IMG/VR virus record: IMGVR_UViG_3300038954_000411
Span: 1 to 29,718 of that record
Strand: one strand, 5' to 3'
DNA from: a virus
Length of the DNA stretch: 29,718 nucleotides
Below the pieces are notes generated by a model, which saw only the letters and a list, made by a program, of their open reading frames with translations, had not been told where the DNA came from and searched no databases. Within the stretch, counting starts at the first letter, position 1. Every line of letters starts with the position of its first letter. Both the position numbers and the translations under genes were made by a program. Positions 21,828 through 29,491 of this stretch are shown here, piece after piece.

Positions 21828-23833
21828 ACCTGCACCGCCGTGACCAGCCAACACCGACAGCGCGGATGCATCGGCGGCGCCGGAACCGTCATTCCCACGC
21901 TCTTATCCGCATTGCTGGCGTGGTGCCACGTCTGCGCGTCCAGCTGTGCTCGCTGCCCGTCCATCGGCCCGCACAGTGGGCAAACCAGATCATCCCGCGC
22001 GGTGCGCCAGACCTTGACGAACGTCAGGCCCAGCTCATCCCGCGCCTGTCTCCAGGAAACCAGGTTACCCTCAGCGTAGACCCGCGTGCCCTCAGTGGAA
22101 GCGATCAGTTCCGCCCGCGCCTCATCCTGCAAAATGGCCGCCAGACGGTCCACCAGCGCCGGGAAATCCTCCCGCGCCTCGACCCACGTCCCGATCTCGG
22201 CCCCCACGCGCTTGGCCGTCGTCTCGCTCAGGCCCTGGATCAATTCATAGCCGTATTCCCGCGCCCAGGTCGCCGCGTCCGCGTTCGCCAGGCTCCAATC
22301 CAAGGTGATGTTCATCGCCTCAGCGAAGGCCGCACCCGCGGCATCCACGCCCGATTGCGCCATCTCGACCAAATTGGTCGTCAGCCGTGCCAGCTCATCG
22401 CCGTGCGCCGAGCCGATCTCCTCGGCTAGCTCATCAATCAGGTCATCGTCGATCTCGTCGCCGGTCAGCAACCGCTCTTCTATCGGTTTCAGTAGCGCCC
22501 GCAGGTCGACATCCGCACCGGATTCAATTACGGCCTTGACCGCCTCGTCCTCGATGGCGAGCAGCACATCGTTGTCGTCTGGCCCCAAAGGGTCAATCAC
22601 CACCTCGTCATCGGCCCGCAGTATTTTGCCCGCCAGCTCAGACCGACGCGATTGCGAAAGGCCTAGCCCTGGTCGTTGCGGCGTGTCACCGCCCGGCAGC
22701 GGCTCCAGGCCCAAATCATCTCGCACATCGTTGGGCGTCAGCACGCCAATCGGCACCAACGTGCGTGCATCCTCGCGGATCTCCGCCCGTGCCCGCTCCT
22801 GAAGACCGGGGAACACCAGGCCATAATCGACGTAGTCATAAAGCCCGAAAGTCTGATCGACCGCCTCGACAATCAAGCCTGCCAGCGGTCGCACGCTGCG
22901 CCGCTGCGTGATCACCTCCTGACTATCGCCCGTTGCCCGGTTGACGTCCATTGTAAAGCCGAGCTCCTGCGGCTGTACCTCGAACACCGCGCACACCAGG
23001 CGCACCAGGTACGTGTCGAAATCAATGTCGATCTCTCGCTGTGGAGGGAAAGTCGCGTTCATCTCCGCCGGCCCCCACACGCCCCGATGGGGCTTGTTCT
23101 CGACCATCGCATCCCAGTAATCCTGCCATTCTGAGATTTGCGCCGTGGTCCATCCCGAGGGCACCTCGCCGAAGAAGGCCGGGACATTCGAGGAATCAAT
23201 TTCATCTGCCGCGTAGGTCATTCGCCGTAGCATCGTCAAGGCCGTGTGCAACACCACCTCGGTCGGGCTCAGGCCGTAGAGCGATTGAGGGCGCGGGTTC
23301 ATTGATTCGTAGATCAGCTCCTCCGTCGTCAGGCTGGCCACGGTCACACCGTCGATCTGCTGCTCGTAGGCAGTCGCCGGAGGCTCTGGCAGGATACCCT
23401 GATCGTTGGGGATTTTGGCGATGGTGGCCGCGTCGACCGGCATCAGGCCGTAGAGATCGCCCCCGCGCGTGGGCCAGGGGTAAATGCAGGCTGCATCCAG
23501 CACCAGCACATCCTCCAGTACCTCGGAAATCCACTGACGCCAGGAGTAGCCCGGCATCGGCTCCGCCAGCAAATCCTCTAGCATACGAGCCGTGGTATCA
23601 TCCGGGCCTTCGACCTGATATTGAAGCGCCGTGATGTGGCGCTTCTTGGCATTGATCGCCGCCCGGACCACGGACACCTGCTCCGCCACAGAGCGCAGAA
23701 GCGTCGCATCGGGACGCCCCGACCGCGGCTTCGATAGCAGCGTGCGCTCGTTCTCCTTCTTGCGTGGTTTCGGCATCGCCGGTGGCCCCGCGAATTCGCG
23801 GAAGGCCCGCCGAACGCGATCAAAGAACCTCAT
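21824..23833 (-). CDS. Portal protein fused to MuF-like head morphogenesis domain
   Basis: A 669-residue fusion. Residues 1-400 are a portal: the N-terminal clip and wing (VVRAAINAKKRHITALQYQV), the long stem helix and crown (TYLVRLVCAVFEVQPQELGF, TMDVNRATGDSQEVITQRRS), and LTPNDVRDDLGLEPLPGGD. From about 470 a helical region leads to a MuF-like domain at 540-669 (LIASTEGTRVYAEGN, VWRTARDDLVCPLCGPMDGQ and MHPRCRCWLVTAV) with the zinc-type CxxC and CxC residues kept. The portal forms the packaging vertex; MuF domains help head assembly or are packaged with DNA. Fusion of both functions in one chain is uncommon but known. It starts after promoter-like motif copy 3, with AGAGGAG three bases before ATG. 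Confidence 0.92.
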   Translation of the reverse strand: MRFFDRVRRAFREFAGPPAMPKPRKKENERTLLSKPRSGRPDATLLRSVAEQVSVVRAAINAKKRHITALQYQVEGPDDTTARMLEDLLAEPMPGYSWRQWISEVLEDVLVLDAACIYPWPTRGGDLYGLMPVDAATIAKIPNDQGILPEPPATAYEQQIDGVTVASLTTEELIYESMNPRPQSLYGLSPTEVVLHTALTMLRRMTYAADEIDSSNVPAFFGEVPSGWTTAQISEWQDYWDAMVENKPHRGVWGPAEMNATFPPQREIDIDFDTYLVRLVCAVFEVQPQELGFTMDVNRATGDSQEVITQRRSVRPLAGLIVEAVDQTFGLYDYVDYGLVFPGLQERARAEIREDARTLVPIGVLTPNDVRDDLGLEPLPGGDTPQRPGLGLSQSRRSELAGKILRADDEVVIDPLGPDDNDVLLAIEDEAVKAVIESGADVDLRALLKPIEERLLTGDEIDDDLIDELAEEIGSAHGDELARLTTNLVEMAQSGVDAAGAAFAEAMNITLDWSLANADAATWAREYGYELIQGLSETTAKRVGAEIGTWVEAREDFPALVDRLAAILQDEARAELIASTEGTRVYAEGNLVSWRQARDELGLTFVKVWRTARDDLVCPLCGPMDGQRAQLDAQTWHHASNADKSVGMTVPAPPMHPRCRCWLVTAVQV

Positions 23834-23847
23834 ACGCTCCTCTGGGG

Positions 23848-23869
23848 ATAATAGGCATTATGTGCGCTA
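23848..23869 (-). promoter_or_regulatory. Phage-specific promoter-like motif, copy 3
   Basis: Minus strand TAGCGCA-CATAAT-N5-TTAT, wholly inside the 38-base gap between terL and the portal gene, with CATAAT at 23857-23862. A start site near 23850 would give a leader of about 17 bases that carries the portal AGAGGAG. It would be well placed to drive the head and tail genes independently of the packaging and lysis genes. Confidence 0.62.
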
Positions 23870-23871
23870 AA

Positions 23872-25362
23872 TTACCCACCATCTTTCGCCCTCTTTCGCT
23901 GCTTTTTCATCCATTCCAGGTACTCGCCCGCCGATTGCGGCTCCGCCAGGCGATTGAACGCCCCCGACGAGGCATCCACCTGGTCGTCGTGGGCCGCGTT
24001 CGGGAATCCCGTCAGCTCCTCAATGTAATCGCCGTTCCAGGCCCCACGGACGAGCCGCACATTGCCCGCTTCGCACTGAGCGGCGAAGGGATCGGCCCGC
24101 ACCGCCTTATCTCCTGTGGGCCGCTCTACGTGCACATCGAAGCCCGCCAGGTTGCGCACCGTAGCCTCTGCGCTCTCCTTGCCACTGCTGCCCGGCTCCT
24201 GCTCAACCCAGATCGTCACCCGCCCGTGTCCCTGGCGGTCGAGCTGGGCCGTCTGCCGAATCACTTTCTCGCGGCTCCCCGAACTCCATTGGCCACGCTT
24301 CACATCCTCGACATAGTAAATGCCATCCGACTGGGCCATTAGCACGCCAGCCGTGTAATCGCCATCGCCTTCGGTACCGGCTTTATCCCAATACCGCACA
24401 CGCTTGGCCTCGACCGGTGCCGCATCCACAATCGGCAGCCAGTCCCGCTTGAACCGGTTGCCCCCCGGCCTGGTCGGGCTGGCCTGATACTCGGCCCCCC
24501 AGACCATCACGCCCACGTCCCGGCGGATCTCCTCCAGCGCCGCCTTACTGAAACGCTCCGGACACAGCGGCTCTCCTGGCTCGCGACCTAGCGGATCATC
24601 GTCAACCTTTGGCAACCCGATGCGCTCGTGCTGCTCATCGCGCACTTCAGCGGTCTCAGCCAGCGCGGGCAACCTGATCACCGTCCAATCATCGCCTTGC
24701 TGCTGGATTAGGCGGCCGGCCAAATCATCCTCGTGCCAGCGCGTCATAATCAGCACAATTGCCCCGCCTTCCCAGATGCGGGTGCGGAACGTTGCGCGGT
24801 ACCAGTTCCAGACCGACTCCCGGATCGTCGATGACTGTGCCTGTTTCCAGTTTTCGAACGGGTCATCGATGATGCCGATCTGGGCACCGTGCCCAGTAAC
24901 GGGACCGCCAACGCCGGCCGCCAGCAGGGCGCCGCGTCGACCGGCCAACGACCAGTGATCGACCGCCCGGCTAGAGCGATCCGTGCACACGTCGGGGAAC
25001 AGCCGCTTGAATGTCGGCGATTCCACCAGAGACCGCGCCTCACGTGATTTTGAATAGGCCAGCGACGCCGCGTAGGAGCACAGGATCACCGGGTCATCTG
25101 GTCGCCGTCCTAGCCAGTACGCCGGCAAGCGCACACTCGCCAGCTCGCTCTTACCGTGCTGCGGAGGCGCCCAAATCATCACGCGCGTCAGGTCGCCCGC
25201 CACCACGCGGTCTAGCGTTTCGGCGATCAGCTCGTGGGCTGCCTCGGGCTGGTACTGCGAATATGTGTACGTGGTAAAGTCCAATAGGCTACGTCTCGCC
25301 AGCTCCCTCGCCGCTAGCTCCTGCTCCGGATTGCCCGGCGATAATCTGGCGTAATTCCTCAT
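23872..25362 (-). CDS. terL: Terminase large subunit
   Basis: A 496-residue terminase motor. Walker A is WAPPQHGKSE (about 64-73), the Walker B acidic pair is IGIIDDPF (DD at about 166-167), preceded by GVGGPVTGHGAQ. The coupling motif is IVLIMTRWHEDD. The RNase H-like nuclease has RYWDKAGTEGDGDYTAG (first Asp), VWVEQEPGSSGKESA-like Glu region, and a late HDDQVDASSGAF (Asp). It uses ATP to package the genome and cuts concatemers at the end. The start ATG 25362 lies inside the terS gene (about 74-base overlap), implying coupled translation. A GTG one codon earlier is also possible. Confidence 0.96.
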   Translation of the reverse strand: MRNYARLSPGNPEQELAARELARRSLLDFTTYTYSQYQPEAAHELIAETLDRVVAGDLTRVMIWAPPQHGKSELASVRLPAYWLGRRPDDPVILCSYAASLAYSKSREARSLVESPTFKRLFPDVCTDRSSRAVDHWSLAGRRGALLAAGVGGPVTGHGAQIGIIDDPFENWKQAQSSTIRESVWNWYRATFRTRIWEGGAIVLIMTRWHEDDLAGRLIQQQGDDWTVIRLPALAETAEVRDEQHERIGLPKVDDDPLGREPGEPLCPERFSKAALEEIRRDVGVMVWGAEYQASPTRPGGNRFKRDWLPIVDAAPVEAKRVRYWDKAGTEGDGDYTAGVLMAQSDGIYYVEDVKRGQWSSGSREKVIRQTAQLDRQGHGRVTIWVEQEPGSSGKESAEATVRNLAGFDVHVERPTGDKAVRADPFAAQCEAGNVRLVRGAWNGDYIEELTGFPNAAHDDQVDASSGAFNRLAEPQSAGEYLEWMKKQRKRAKDGG

Positions 25363-25849
25363 CACTCATCGCGCTATAATTAACCGACTGGTCGACCTGC
25401 GCGGCAGGCTTGCTCTTATCAGCCGTCTCAGAGATGCGATCCAAAATACTCTCGGACGCCTTGAGCTGCACCCGCTGGTCATCCGCCCCGACCATCAGCG
25501 TAATAATCCGTTGCGCTGCCTCTGGGGATGCCTCGGCGATGATTCGTTGCGCTTCCGCGATATGCCGGGCGATAGTCGTGTCCTGCCAGTGCTGTGCGCG
25601 CTCCGTCGCCAGGGCGAGGGCGTGCTGAATCTGCGGGTCGCTCTCCCACCCGTCCCGTGAGGGGCGGTCGTACCACGTGGATCGGTTGCAGCAATCCGGT
25701 TCTTTGAACACATCCGACATCGACCGACCCGGCGTGGCCGCAGCCTCGGCCAGCTTGAGCACCGTCGTGCGCTGTTTGCGCGTCAGCCCGCGCAGCGCCT
25801 GCTCGATCTCGTACGTCATCCACTCCGGTATATACTCCACCACAACCAA
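25289..25849 (-). CDS. terS: Terminase small subunit
   Basis: A 186-residue protein directly ahead of terL. The N-terminal domain has a DNA-binding helix-turn-helix style (LRGLTRKQRTTVLKLAEAAA, SMSDVFKEPDCCNRSTWY with a Cys pair), followed by long helices for oligomerisation (LALATERAQHWQDTTIARHI, AEAQRIIAEASPEAAQRI) and an Ala/Gly-rich tail. The start is uncertain: the frame opens at TTG 25849, with GTGs at 25843 and 25840 and an ATG at 25819, none with a convincing ribosome binding site. The family match is by layout and context. Confidence 0.85.
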   Translation of the reverse strand: MVVVEYIPEWMTYEIEQALRGLTRKQRTTVLKLAEAAATPGRSMSDVFKEPDCCNRSTWYDRPSRDGWESDPQIQHALALATERAQHWQDTTIARHIAEAQRIIAEASPEAAQRIITLMVGADDQRVQLKASESILDRISETADKSKPAAQVDQSVNYSAMSDEELRQIIAGQSGAGASGEGAGET

Positions 25850-25936
25850 TCACCCTGTACGCCTCGTGTACGCTCAGAATTTGCCTTCTTGGCGAAAATT
25901 AAAACCTTGGCCATCGCCTTGCTATACGAAAGTTAA

Positions 25937-25964
25937 AAGAATTATTCCCCCGGAAATAATTCTT
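25937..25964 (-). terminator. AT-rich hairpin between lysis block and terS
   Basis: A 10-bp perfect stem (AAGAATTATT / AATAATTCTT) with an eight-base loop, followed by TTTAAC on the minus strand. It covers the stop codon of the 147-residue protein. It may be a weak terminator. Its core (ATTATTCC, CCC, GGAAATAAT) also looks like the phage palindrome with a three-base centre. The rest of the 92-base gap to terS shows no clear promoter. Confidence 0.5.
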
Positions 25965-26385
25965 CCAGCGCGCGAGTTAAAATGCCCACGTCGGACTTCA
26001 TCGTCGCTACCAGTTGATTGAGGCGTACGTCATAAAGCTGTTCAGCTACGTCCTGTAGCTTTTTAGACGTTGCCTGTAGCGACTCCACCGTAGAAGCAAC
26101 CTCCTCCAGCACAATTTCGCGCTCTACGGACCTCTCTACGCTCGAATCATCATTTCCAACGTTAAATTTCGCTAAAAGCTCCTCTACACGCGGCTCTAGG
26201 CGCTCCATCGCCGCTTCAGCATCAGATTTACTATCGAATCCCCACTGCAGGACGTAGATATATTTCTTGTTCGGAGCCTGCTCCTCCCAAAACCCCTGCC
26301 GAATTAATTCTTTTTCTTCACCTTCGGCCTGAACATACCACGTGACAGACTCTCCCTTTTTGGCGCCAGTTCGTCGCACTCTCAT
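25942..26385 (-). CDS. Unknown phage protein with C-terminal coiled coil
   Basis: A 147-residue protein. The first 60 residues look like a small mixed domain (VTWYVQAEGEEKELIRQGFW, KYIYVLQWGFDSKSDAEAAM), and the remainder is charged helix with coiled-coil spacing (EIVLEEVASTVESLQATSKK, QLVATMKSDVGILTRALEEL). No export signal or enzymatic motif. GAGG five bases before ATG supports the start. It lies between the lysin and terS and is co-directional with both; function unknown. Confidence 0.7.
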   Translation of the reverse strand: MRVRRTGAKKGESVTWYVQAEGEEKELIRQGFWEEQAPNKKYIYVLQWGFDSKSDAEAAMERLEPRVEELLAKFNVGNDDSSVERSVEREIVLEEVASTVESLQATSKKLQDVAEQLYDVRLNQLVATMKSDVGILTRALEELFPGE

Positions 26386-26392
26386 CGTAACC

Positions 26393-27004
26393 TCACTTCA
26401 CCTTGAGTAAGCGAGCCCCATAAACCGCTCGCGGTAGGTCCCAGTGCTCCATTGCGTATCGCTCCAGCAATTTCGTCGCCGAACCGTCCCACGGATCAAC
26501 GATCCATAGATCGCGATTATCCGACGCAAAACGCTCCACCACGACAAAATGCTGGTCGTGCGGCGGCTGAACACCGCCTGGTCGAAATTCCACTTCAACG
26601 ATCACCGGCCCATCCCCCAGCTCGTTCCGCAACCGATCCATATCAGCCGGCTTATGACGCCAGTCAAGAAGGCCATCCCAGCGCAAACGTGGATACGCCT
26701 CGGGAATATTGTCCGGTCGACTCAGATATGCCCCGGAGAAACATTGTGCGCGTCCCAACTTCGCTGCAACCTGCCGCGGGTCATCCGTATAACCTGCCAC
26801 GCTGGCAATCATTGCTACGCACGTCACATAACAGCCTGACCGCCCGAATGTAGCGCCACCAGCGTACTCCAAATGCCGCCAGCGTGAATCACGCTGTGAA
26901 TAGAGCGTCATCTCATCGTGATCTTCTAGATGCACGCTCAGACGCTCAATCACAGTTTGTAAATCAAAAATTGATGACCTAATATCCCCGTTCACGCTAC
27001 TCAT
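26393..27004 (-). CDS. C39-like cysteine peptidase, candidate endolysin
   Basis: A 203-residue protein with a papain-like C39-type layout: LYSQRDSRWRHLEYAGG then FGRSGCYVTCVAMIASVAGY with the candidate catalytic Cys, HDQHFVVVERFA with the catalytic His, and LWIVDPWDG with the Asp region. The first 30 residues are a coil (FDLQTVIERLSVHLEDHDEM). The position directly after holin-like and coiled-coil membrane genes suggests it cuts cell-wall peptides at lysis. No signal peptide, so export would need the holin. A strong AAGGAGG precedes the ATG, and the start overlaps the upstream gene by eight bases. Confidence 0.8.
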   Translation of the reverse strand: MSSVNGDIRSSIFDLQTVIERLSVHLEDHDEMTLYSQRDSRWRHLEYAGGATFGRSGCYVTCVAMIASVAGYTDDPRQVAAKLGRAQCFSGAYLSRPDNIPEAYPRLRWDGLLDWRHKPADMDRLRNELGDGPVIVEVEFRPGGVQPPHDQHFVVVERFASDNRDLWIVDPWDGSATKLLERYAMEHWDLPRAVYGARLLKVK

Positions 27005-27362
27005 CCCGCACCTCCTTCAACCGCGTGTTTTCACGCTCCAGCTCGGAAATACGCTTTCGCAATCGATCATTCTCCAGCCGTAGCGATGACACCTCACTGC
27101 GCAATACATCCAGCTCCCGACGCGCTTGAGCCGCCTCCTCGCGTGCGCGAGTATGATCCGCTTCCAGCTCCTCTATTCGCTTGCAAAGTCGCTCATTCTC
27201 CGCCTGTAATGTCGTCAAAGCCCTGGCCAGAGACTCTACGTCGGCCTGCTGTGCTGCAGACTCAGCCTCCTGTACGGCTGCTCTGGATTTTCGCCAGGCG
27301 ACCACCAGGCTGCCGAGACCAGAGATAGCCCCGATTAGCGCAACGAGAGTGTCAGTGTTCAC
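26997..27362 (-). CDS. Membrane-anchored coiled-coil protein, lysis accessory
   Basis: A 121-residue protein. One membrane helix at 5-23 (TLVALIGAISGLGSLVVAW) is followed by a long coiled coil with leucine heptads (ALTTLQAENERLCKRIEELE, SSLRLENDRLRKRISELERE). It starts at GTG 27362 just after the holin-like stop. Such anchored coiled coils in lysis cassettes are often spanin- or holin-like. The outside/inside orientation is not determined here. It overlaps the lysin gene at its 3' end. Confidence 0.7.
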   Translation of the reverse strand: MNTDTLVALIGAISGLGSLVVAWRKSRAAVQEAESAAQQADVESLARALTTLQAENERLCKRIEELEADHTRAREEAAQARRELDVLRSEVSSLRLENDRLRKRISELERENTRLKEVRDE

Positions 27363-27365
27363 TGG

Positions 27366-27806
27366 TTACCCGGTCTTCAGCCCTATTTTGCCTAGATTTT
27401 TTTGGATGCTACCGCCCAGAGCCGCGACTATTGCAGCAAATGCCAGTGATTTCAGAGACTGATCGACAAAACTCCCGAGACCGGGCATTACGTCAAATGC
27501 AACATACAGAACCAGGTAACTAACGATATACGGTGCCACATTCGTCCGGTAAAAATCGCCCACCCTAGCCCAATCGAACTCTCCGCTGCGCACTGCAGCA
27601 GAAAGTCCTAAACCCAGGTCAACGAAAATCATCGATGCAATTACGTGAAACCTGGCATCGACAAAAAAACCAGCAATGGCCTCCATCACATCCTCAACCT
27701 CCGGCAGTGATGACGCCGTCGCCGACGATTTGGCTTCTGTACACCCAACGAGAACAACGCTCAATAACACCAACCCAACAATCAAATGTCCTATAAATTC
27801 TTTCAC
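27366..27806 (-). CDS. Holin-like membrane protein with lipobox
   Basis: A 146-residue protein with three likely membrane regions: an N-terminal helix (GHLIVGLVLLSVVLVGC), a middle stretch (HVIASMIFVDLGLGLSAAV) and YIVSYLVLYVAFDVMPGL, with a further hydrophobic end (SLAFAAIVAALGG). The overall form resembles phage holins of the small-multispan type. The first helix ends LVGC, a lipobox, so the protein could be lipidated. GTG 27806 is chosen because a GGGGG run lies just upstream; a TTG five codons earlier is the only alternative. Placed first in the lysis block after a terminator-like hairpin. Confidence 0.68.
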   Translation of the reverse strand: MKEFIGHLIVGLVLLSVVLVGCTEAKSSATASSLPEVEDVMEAIAGFFVDARFHVIASMIFVDLGLGLSAAVRSGEFDWARVGDFYRTNVAPYIVSYLVLYVAFDVMPGLGSFVDQSLKSLAFAAIVAALGGSIQKNLGKIGLKTG

Positions 27807-27830
27807 TTCAACCCCCTTCAATCTAAAACG

Positions 27831-27878
27831 AAAAAGCGCACCGCCCGGGCCCTCTCAAACCCGAACAGTGCGCTTTTT
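27831..27878. terminator. Bidirectional terminator before lysis genes
   Basis: An 11-bp perfect stem (AAAAAGCGCAC / GTGCGCTTTTT) with a 26-base loop that contains an inner CGGG/CCCG stem. Both strands end the stem in five T residues. It sits between the 68-residue protein gene and the holin-like gene, so leaving the first gene and entering the lysis block needs read-through or another promoter. Confidence 0.8.
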
Positions 27879-27891
27879 ACGCTAACACTGA

Positions 27892-27907
27892 GGCTGGTTA
27901 TCCAGCC
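27892..27907. other. Small hairpin after 68-residue gene
   Basis: GGCTGG/CCAGCC with a TTAT loop, between the 68-residue gene and the terminator. It has no T-run of its own. It may be a 3'-end stabilising hairpin or an operator half. Confidence 0.35.
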
Positions 27908-27949
27908 ATATTATTGGAGCGATATCCTAAGCGACCACGCCCGCGTATG

Positions 27950-28156
27950 CTACCAATGCAAAAGCGCCGGATCCACCTGCTCACGCTCTCGCACCTCAGC
28001 CCTCACACTGGATCCGGCGCAATCGAAAACCACCCTCATCTTCTCGGAGGCATTCAGTTTATCTCGCCGCGCAATCAGCCAGCGCACAATTAGCGCGACC
28101 CTGCCGCGCACTTGCACCTGATGTGGCTGACCATTTACTTGCACATTCACGGACAC
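27950..28156 (-). CDS. Small unknown protein with strong promoter
   Basis: A 68-residue basic protein with a mixed fold: a first strand pair (VNVQVNGQPHQVQVR), a helix (GRVALIVRWLIARRD) and a last strand pair (MRVVFDCAGSSVRAEVRERE). The form would suit a small winged-helix-like DNA-binding protein, but this is not certain. It starts at GTG 28156, five bases after AGGAGG. It has its own near-consensus promoter (28174-28202) and its own terminator, so it is expressed alone and probably in the lysogen. A regulatory function is an inference. Confidence 0.72.
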   Translation of the reverse strand: MSVNVQVNGQPHQVQVRGRVALIVRWLIARRDKLNASEKMRVVFDCAGSSVRAEVREREQVDPALLHW

Positions 28157-28173
28157 TGTTACCTCCTAAAAAA

Positions 28174-28202
28174 AGTATACAACAAAAGCGCTCGTTTGTC
28201 AA
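28174..28202 (-). promoter_or_regulatory. Near-consensus sigma-70 type promoter
   Basis: Minus strand TTGACA (28197-28202), spacer of exactly 17, TATACT (28174-28179). The expected start is near 28167, which places the AGGAGGT of the 68-residue gene (28161-28167) at the first transcribed bases and leaves a leader of only about 11 bases. It is the best-formed promoter in the window. Confidence 0.85.
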
Positions 28203-28263
28203 CTATAGACCAAACGGCTTCCCACACACTCAAGAGGTCATTTTGGAACGTAGACAAACAAAA

Positions 28264-28291
28264 GCCGCCCCGGCTGGGGAACCGGGGCGGC
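28264..28291 (-). terminator. Terminator of the integrase gene
   Basis: A 10-bp perfect GC-rich stem (GCCGCCCCGG / CCGGGGCGGC) with an eight-base loop, followed on the minus strand by TTTTGTTTGTCT. It lies 90 bases after the integrase stop and about 60 bases before the -35 of the next promoter. It should insulate the two units. Confidence 0.82.
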
Positions 28292-28362
28292 GACTACTGG
28301 CGGTGCGGGCGGCGCCAACGTTCAATCAGATTGTAGCAAATCTCCCCCGCGCTGTAAAATCA

Positions 28363-28378
28363 TATTTCCTGGGAAATA
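28363..28378. promoter_or_regulatory. TATTTCC-TG-GGAAATA palindrome, operator-like
   Basis: The exact reverse complement of the 16-mer at 12074-12089, directly after the integrase stop codon. Between it and the terminator (28292-28362) I see nothing else. Candidate site for a phage-encoded repressor. Confidence 0.5.
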
Positions 28379-28379
28379 A

Positions 28380-29390
28380 CTATAAATGCCAATTGGCCAC
28401 CGGTGAAGCGCGGCGGTGCGCATCCTCCATATCCACCTCGGCGATCTCCACATACCGTTTGACCATCTCCAACGATGTATGACCAAGCGCGTGCTGCAGC
28501 TCCAATGTTTTTCCCCCATTCCGCAGAAAATTAATCGCAAACGTATGTCGGAATCGGTGAGCGTGCACATTATCCACGCCGGCTCGCTCCCCGAGGCGCT
28601 GCATCAACTGACTCACTGCACTCTGTGTCAGCGGCCCGCCAGCCCGCGCGCTGGCAAATAACGGCGATTTGCTGATGTAATCATCGCGCTGCATCAGATA
28701 CCGCCAGATCGCCTGTAGCGTCTGCGGAGATATCCTCAGCAGCCGCTCCTTATCGCCCTTGCCCCACACTGAGATCGTCAGGTTATCCTGGTCCAAATCC
28801 CCCACCCGGGCATACCGCTCAGGATACGCCTTAGACTGAAAAATCTCCCCGCTCCGGGCGCCGGTGTCCAACAGCGTGAGCACGATAGCTCTATCACGCA
28901 CCGCAGTAGGGCGGCGATTCCTGCACTCCGCCTTTCCCTCGCGCTTGTAGCGCTCAGTGTATCTACACGCCTCCAGGATTCTCTCCACATCGCTCTTGGA
29001 AAACGCCTTGATCGCTGGCTGCTCCGGCTCCGGCGCCTGCACCGCACGCACCACATGATCATCTACCAATTTCTCGGAGATAGCCCACGTCCACAGCGCA
29101 GAAAGTGCCGTGTGAATGTTCGAGATGCTTTTCTTAGAAAGCGTCCGGGCCGGTTTCGGCGCTATGCTGTCCGGCTCAATCTCCACGTCACTCAGCCACG
29201 CGAGAAAATCGCGAATGTCGTGATGATCAATCTCGTCAATAGCCACACTATCGCCATCACACTCTTTCGCATTCAACCAGTTGCGAAAGTGCCGAAAACT
29301 GTTATTGTAATCGTCAAGTGTCTTTGGACTCAATTGGCGAGCCCGAGCATTGATCAAATACCCTTCAACTGCATCGTTAAAGCTAATCAT
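28380..29390 (-). CDS. Tyrosine recombinase / phage integrase
   Basis: A 336-residue integrase. The SAM-like N-terminal core-binding domain covers about 1-120 (SFNDAVEGYLINARARQLSP, ISNIHTALSALWTWAISEKL). The catalytic domain has R179 in LDTGARSGEI, the beta-hairpin lysine near KGDKERLL, H278-x-x-R281 in HAHRFRHTFAI, H304 in LGHTSLEMV and nucleophile Y313 in VKRYVEIAE, so all the catalytic residues are present. I chose ATG 29390, with GGAGG nine bases upstream, over a longer in-frame start at 29444. It lies about 200 bases from the 3' end of a tRNA gene, which it reads away from. That gap would be the att region. It has its own downstream terminator. Confidence 0.95.
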   Translation of the reverse strand: MISFNDAVEGYLINARARQLSPKTLDDYNNSFRHFRNWLNAKECDGDSVAIDEIDHHDIRDFLAWLSDVEIEPDSIAPKPARTLSKKSISNIHTALSALWTWAISEKLVDDHVVRAVQAPEPEQPAIKAFSKSDVERILEACRYTERYKREGKAECRNRRPTAVRDRAIVLTLLDTGARSGEIFQSKAYPERYARVGDLDQDNLTISVWGKGDKERLLRISPQTLQAIWRYLMQRDDYISKSPLFASARAGGPLTQSAVSQLMQRLGERAGVDNVHAHRFRHTFAINFLRNGGKTLELQHALGHTSLEMVKRYVEIAEVDMEDAHRRASPVANWHL

Positions 29391-29491
29391 ACCGTTTGGC
29401 CTCCGGTAAATCGTAAAAATTTTTAAACCAAACACTGCAAACACAATCTCATTTATGCCCGCAGGAGAACCGATAAAAAATCAAACATCTC

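Noticed and set aside
25850-25941. Possible promoter ahead of terS
   Set aside because: A TATAGC-like box is present but there is no acceptable -35 and no copy of the 22-bp motif.
29391-29460. Promoter for the integrase
   Set aside because: TTGCAG with 17-base spacing to TTTACG is too weak to call; the AAAAATTTTT run is simply AT-rich.
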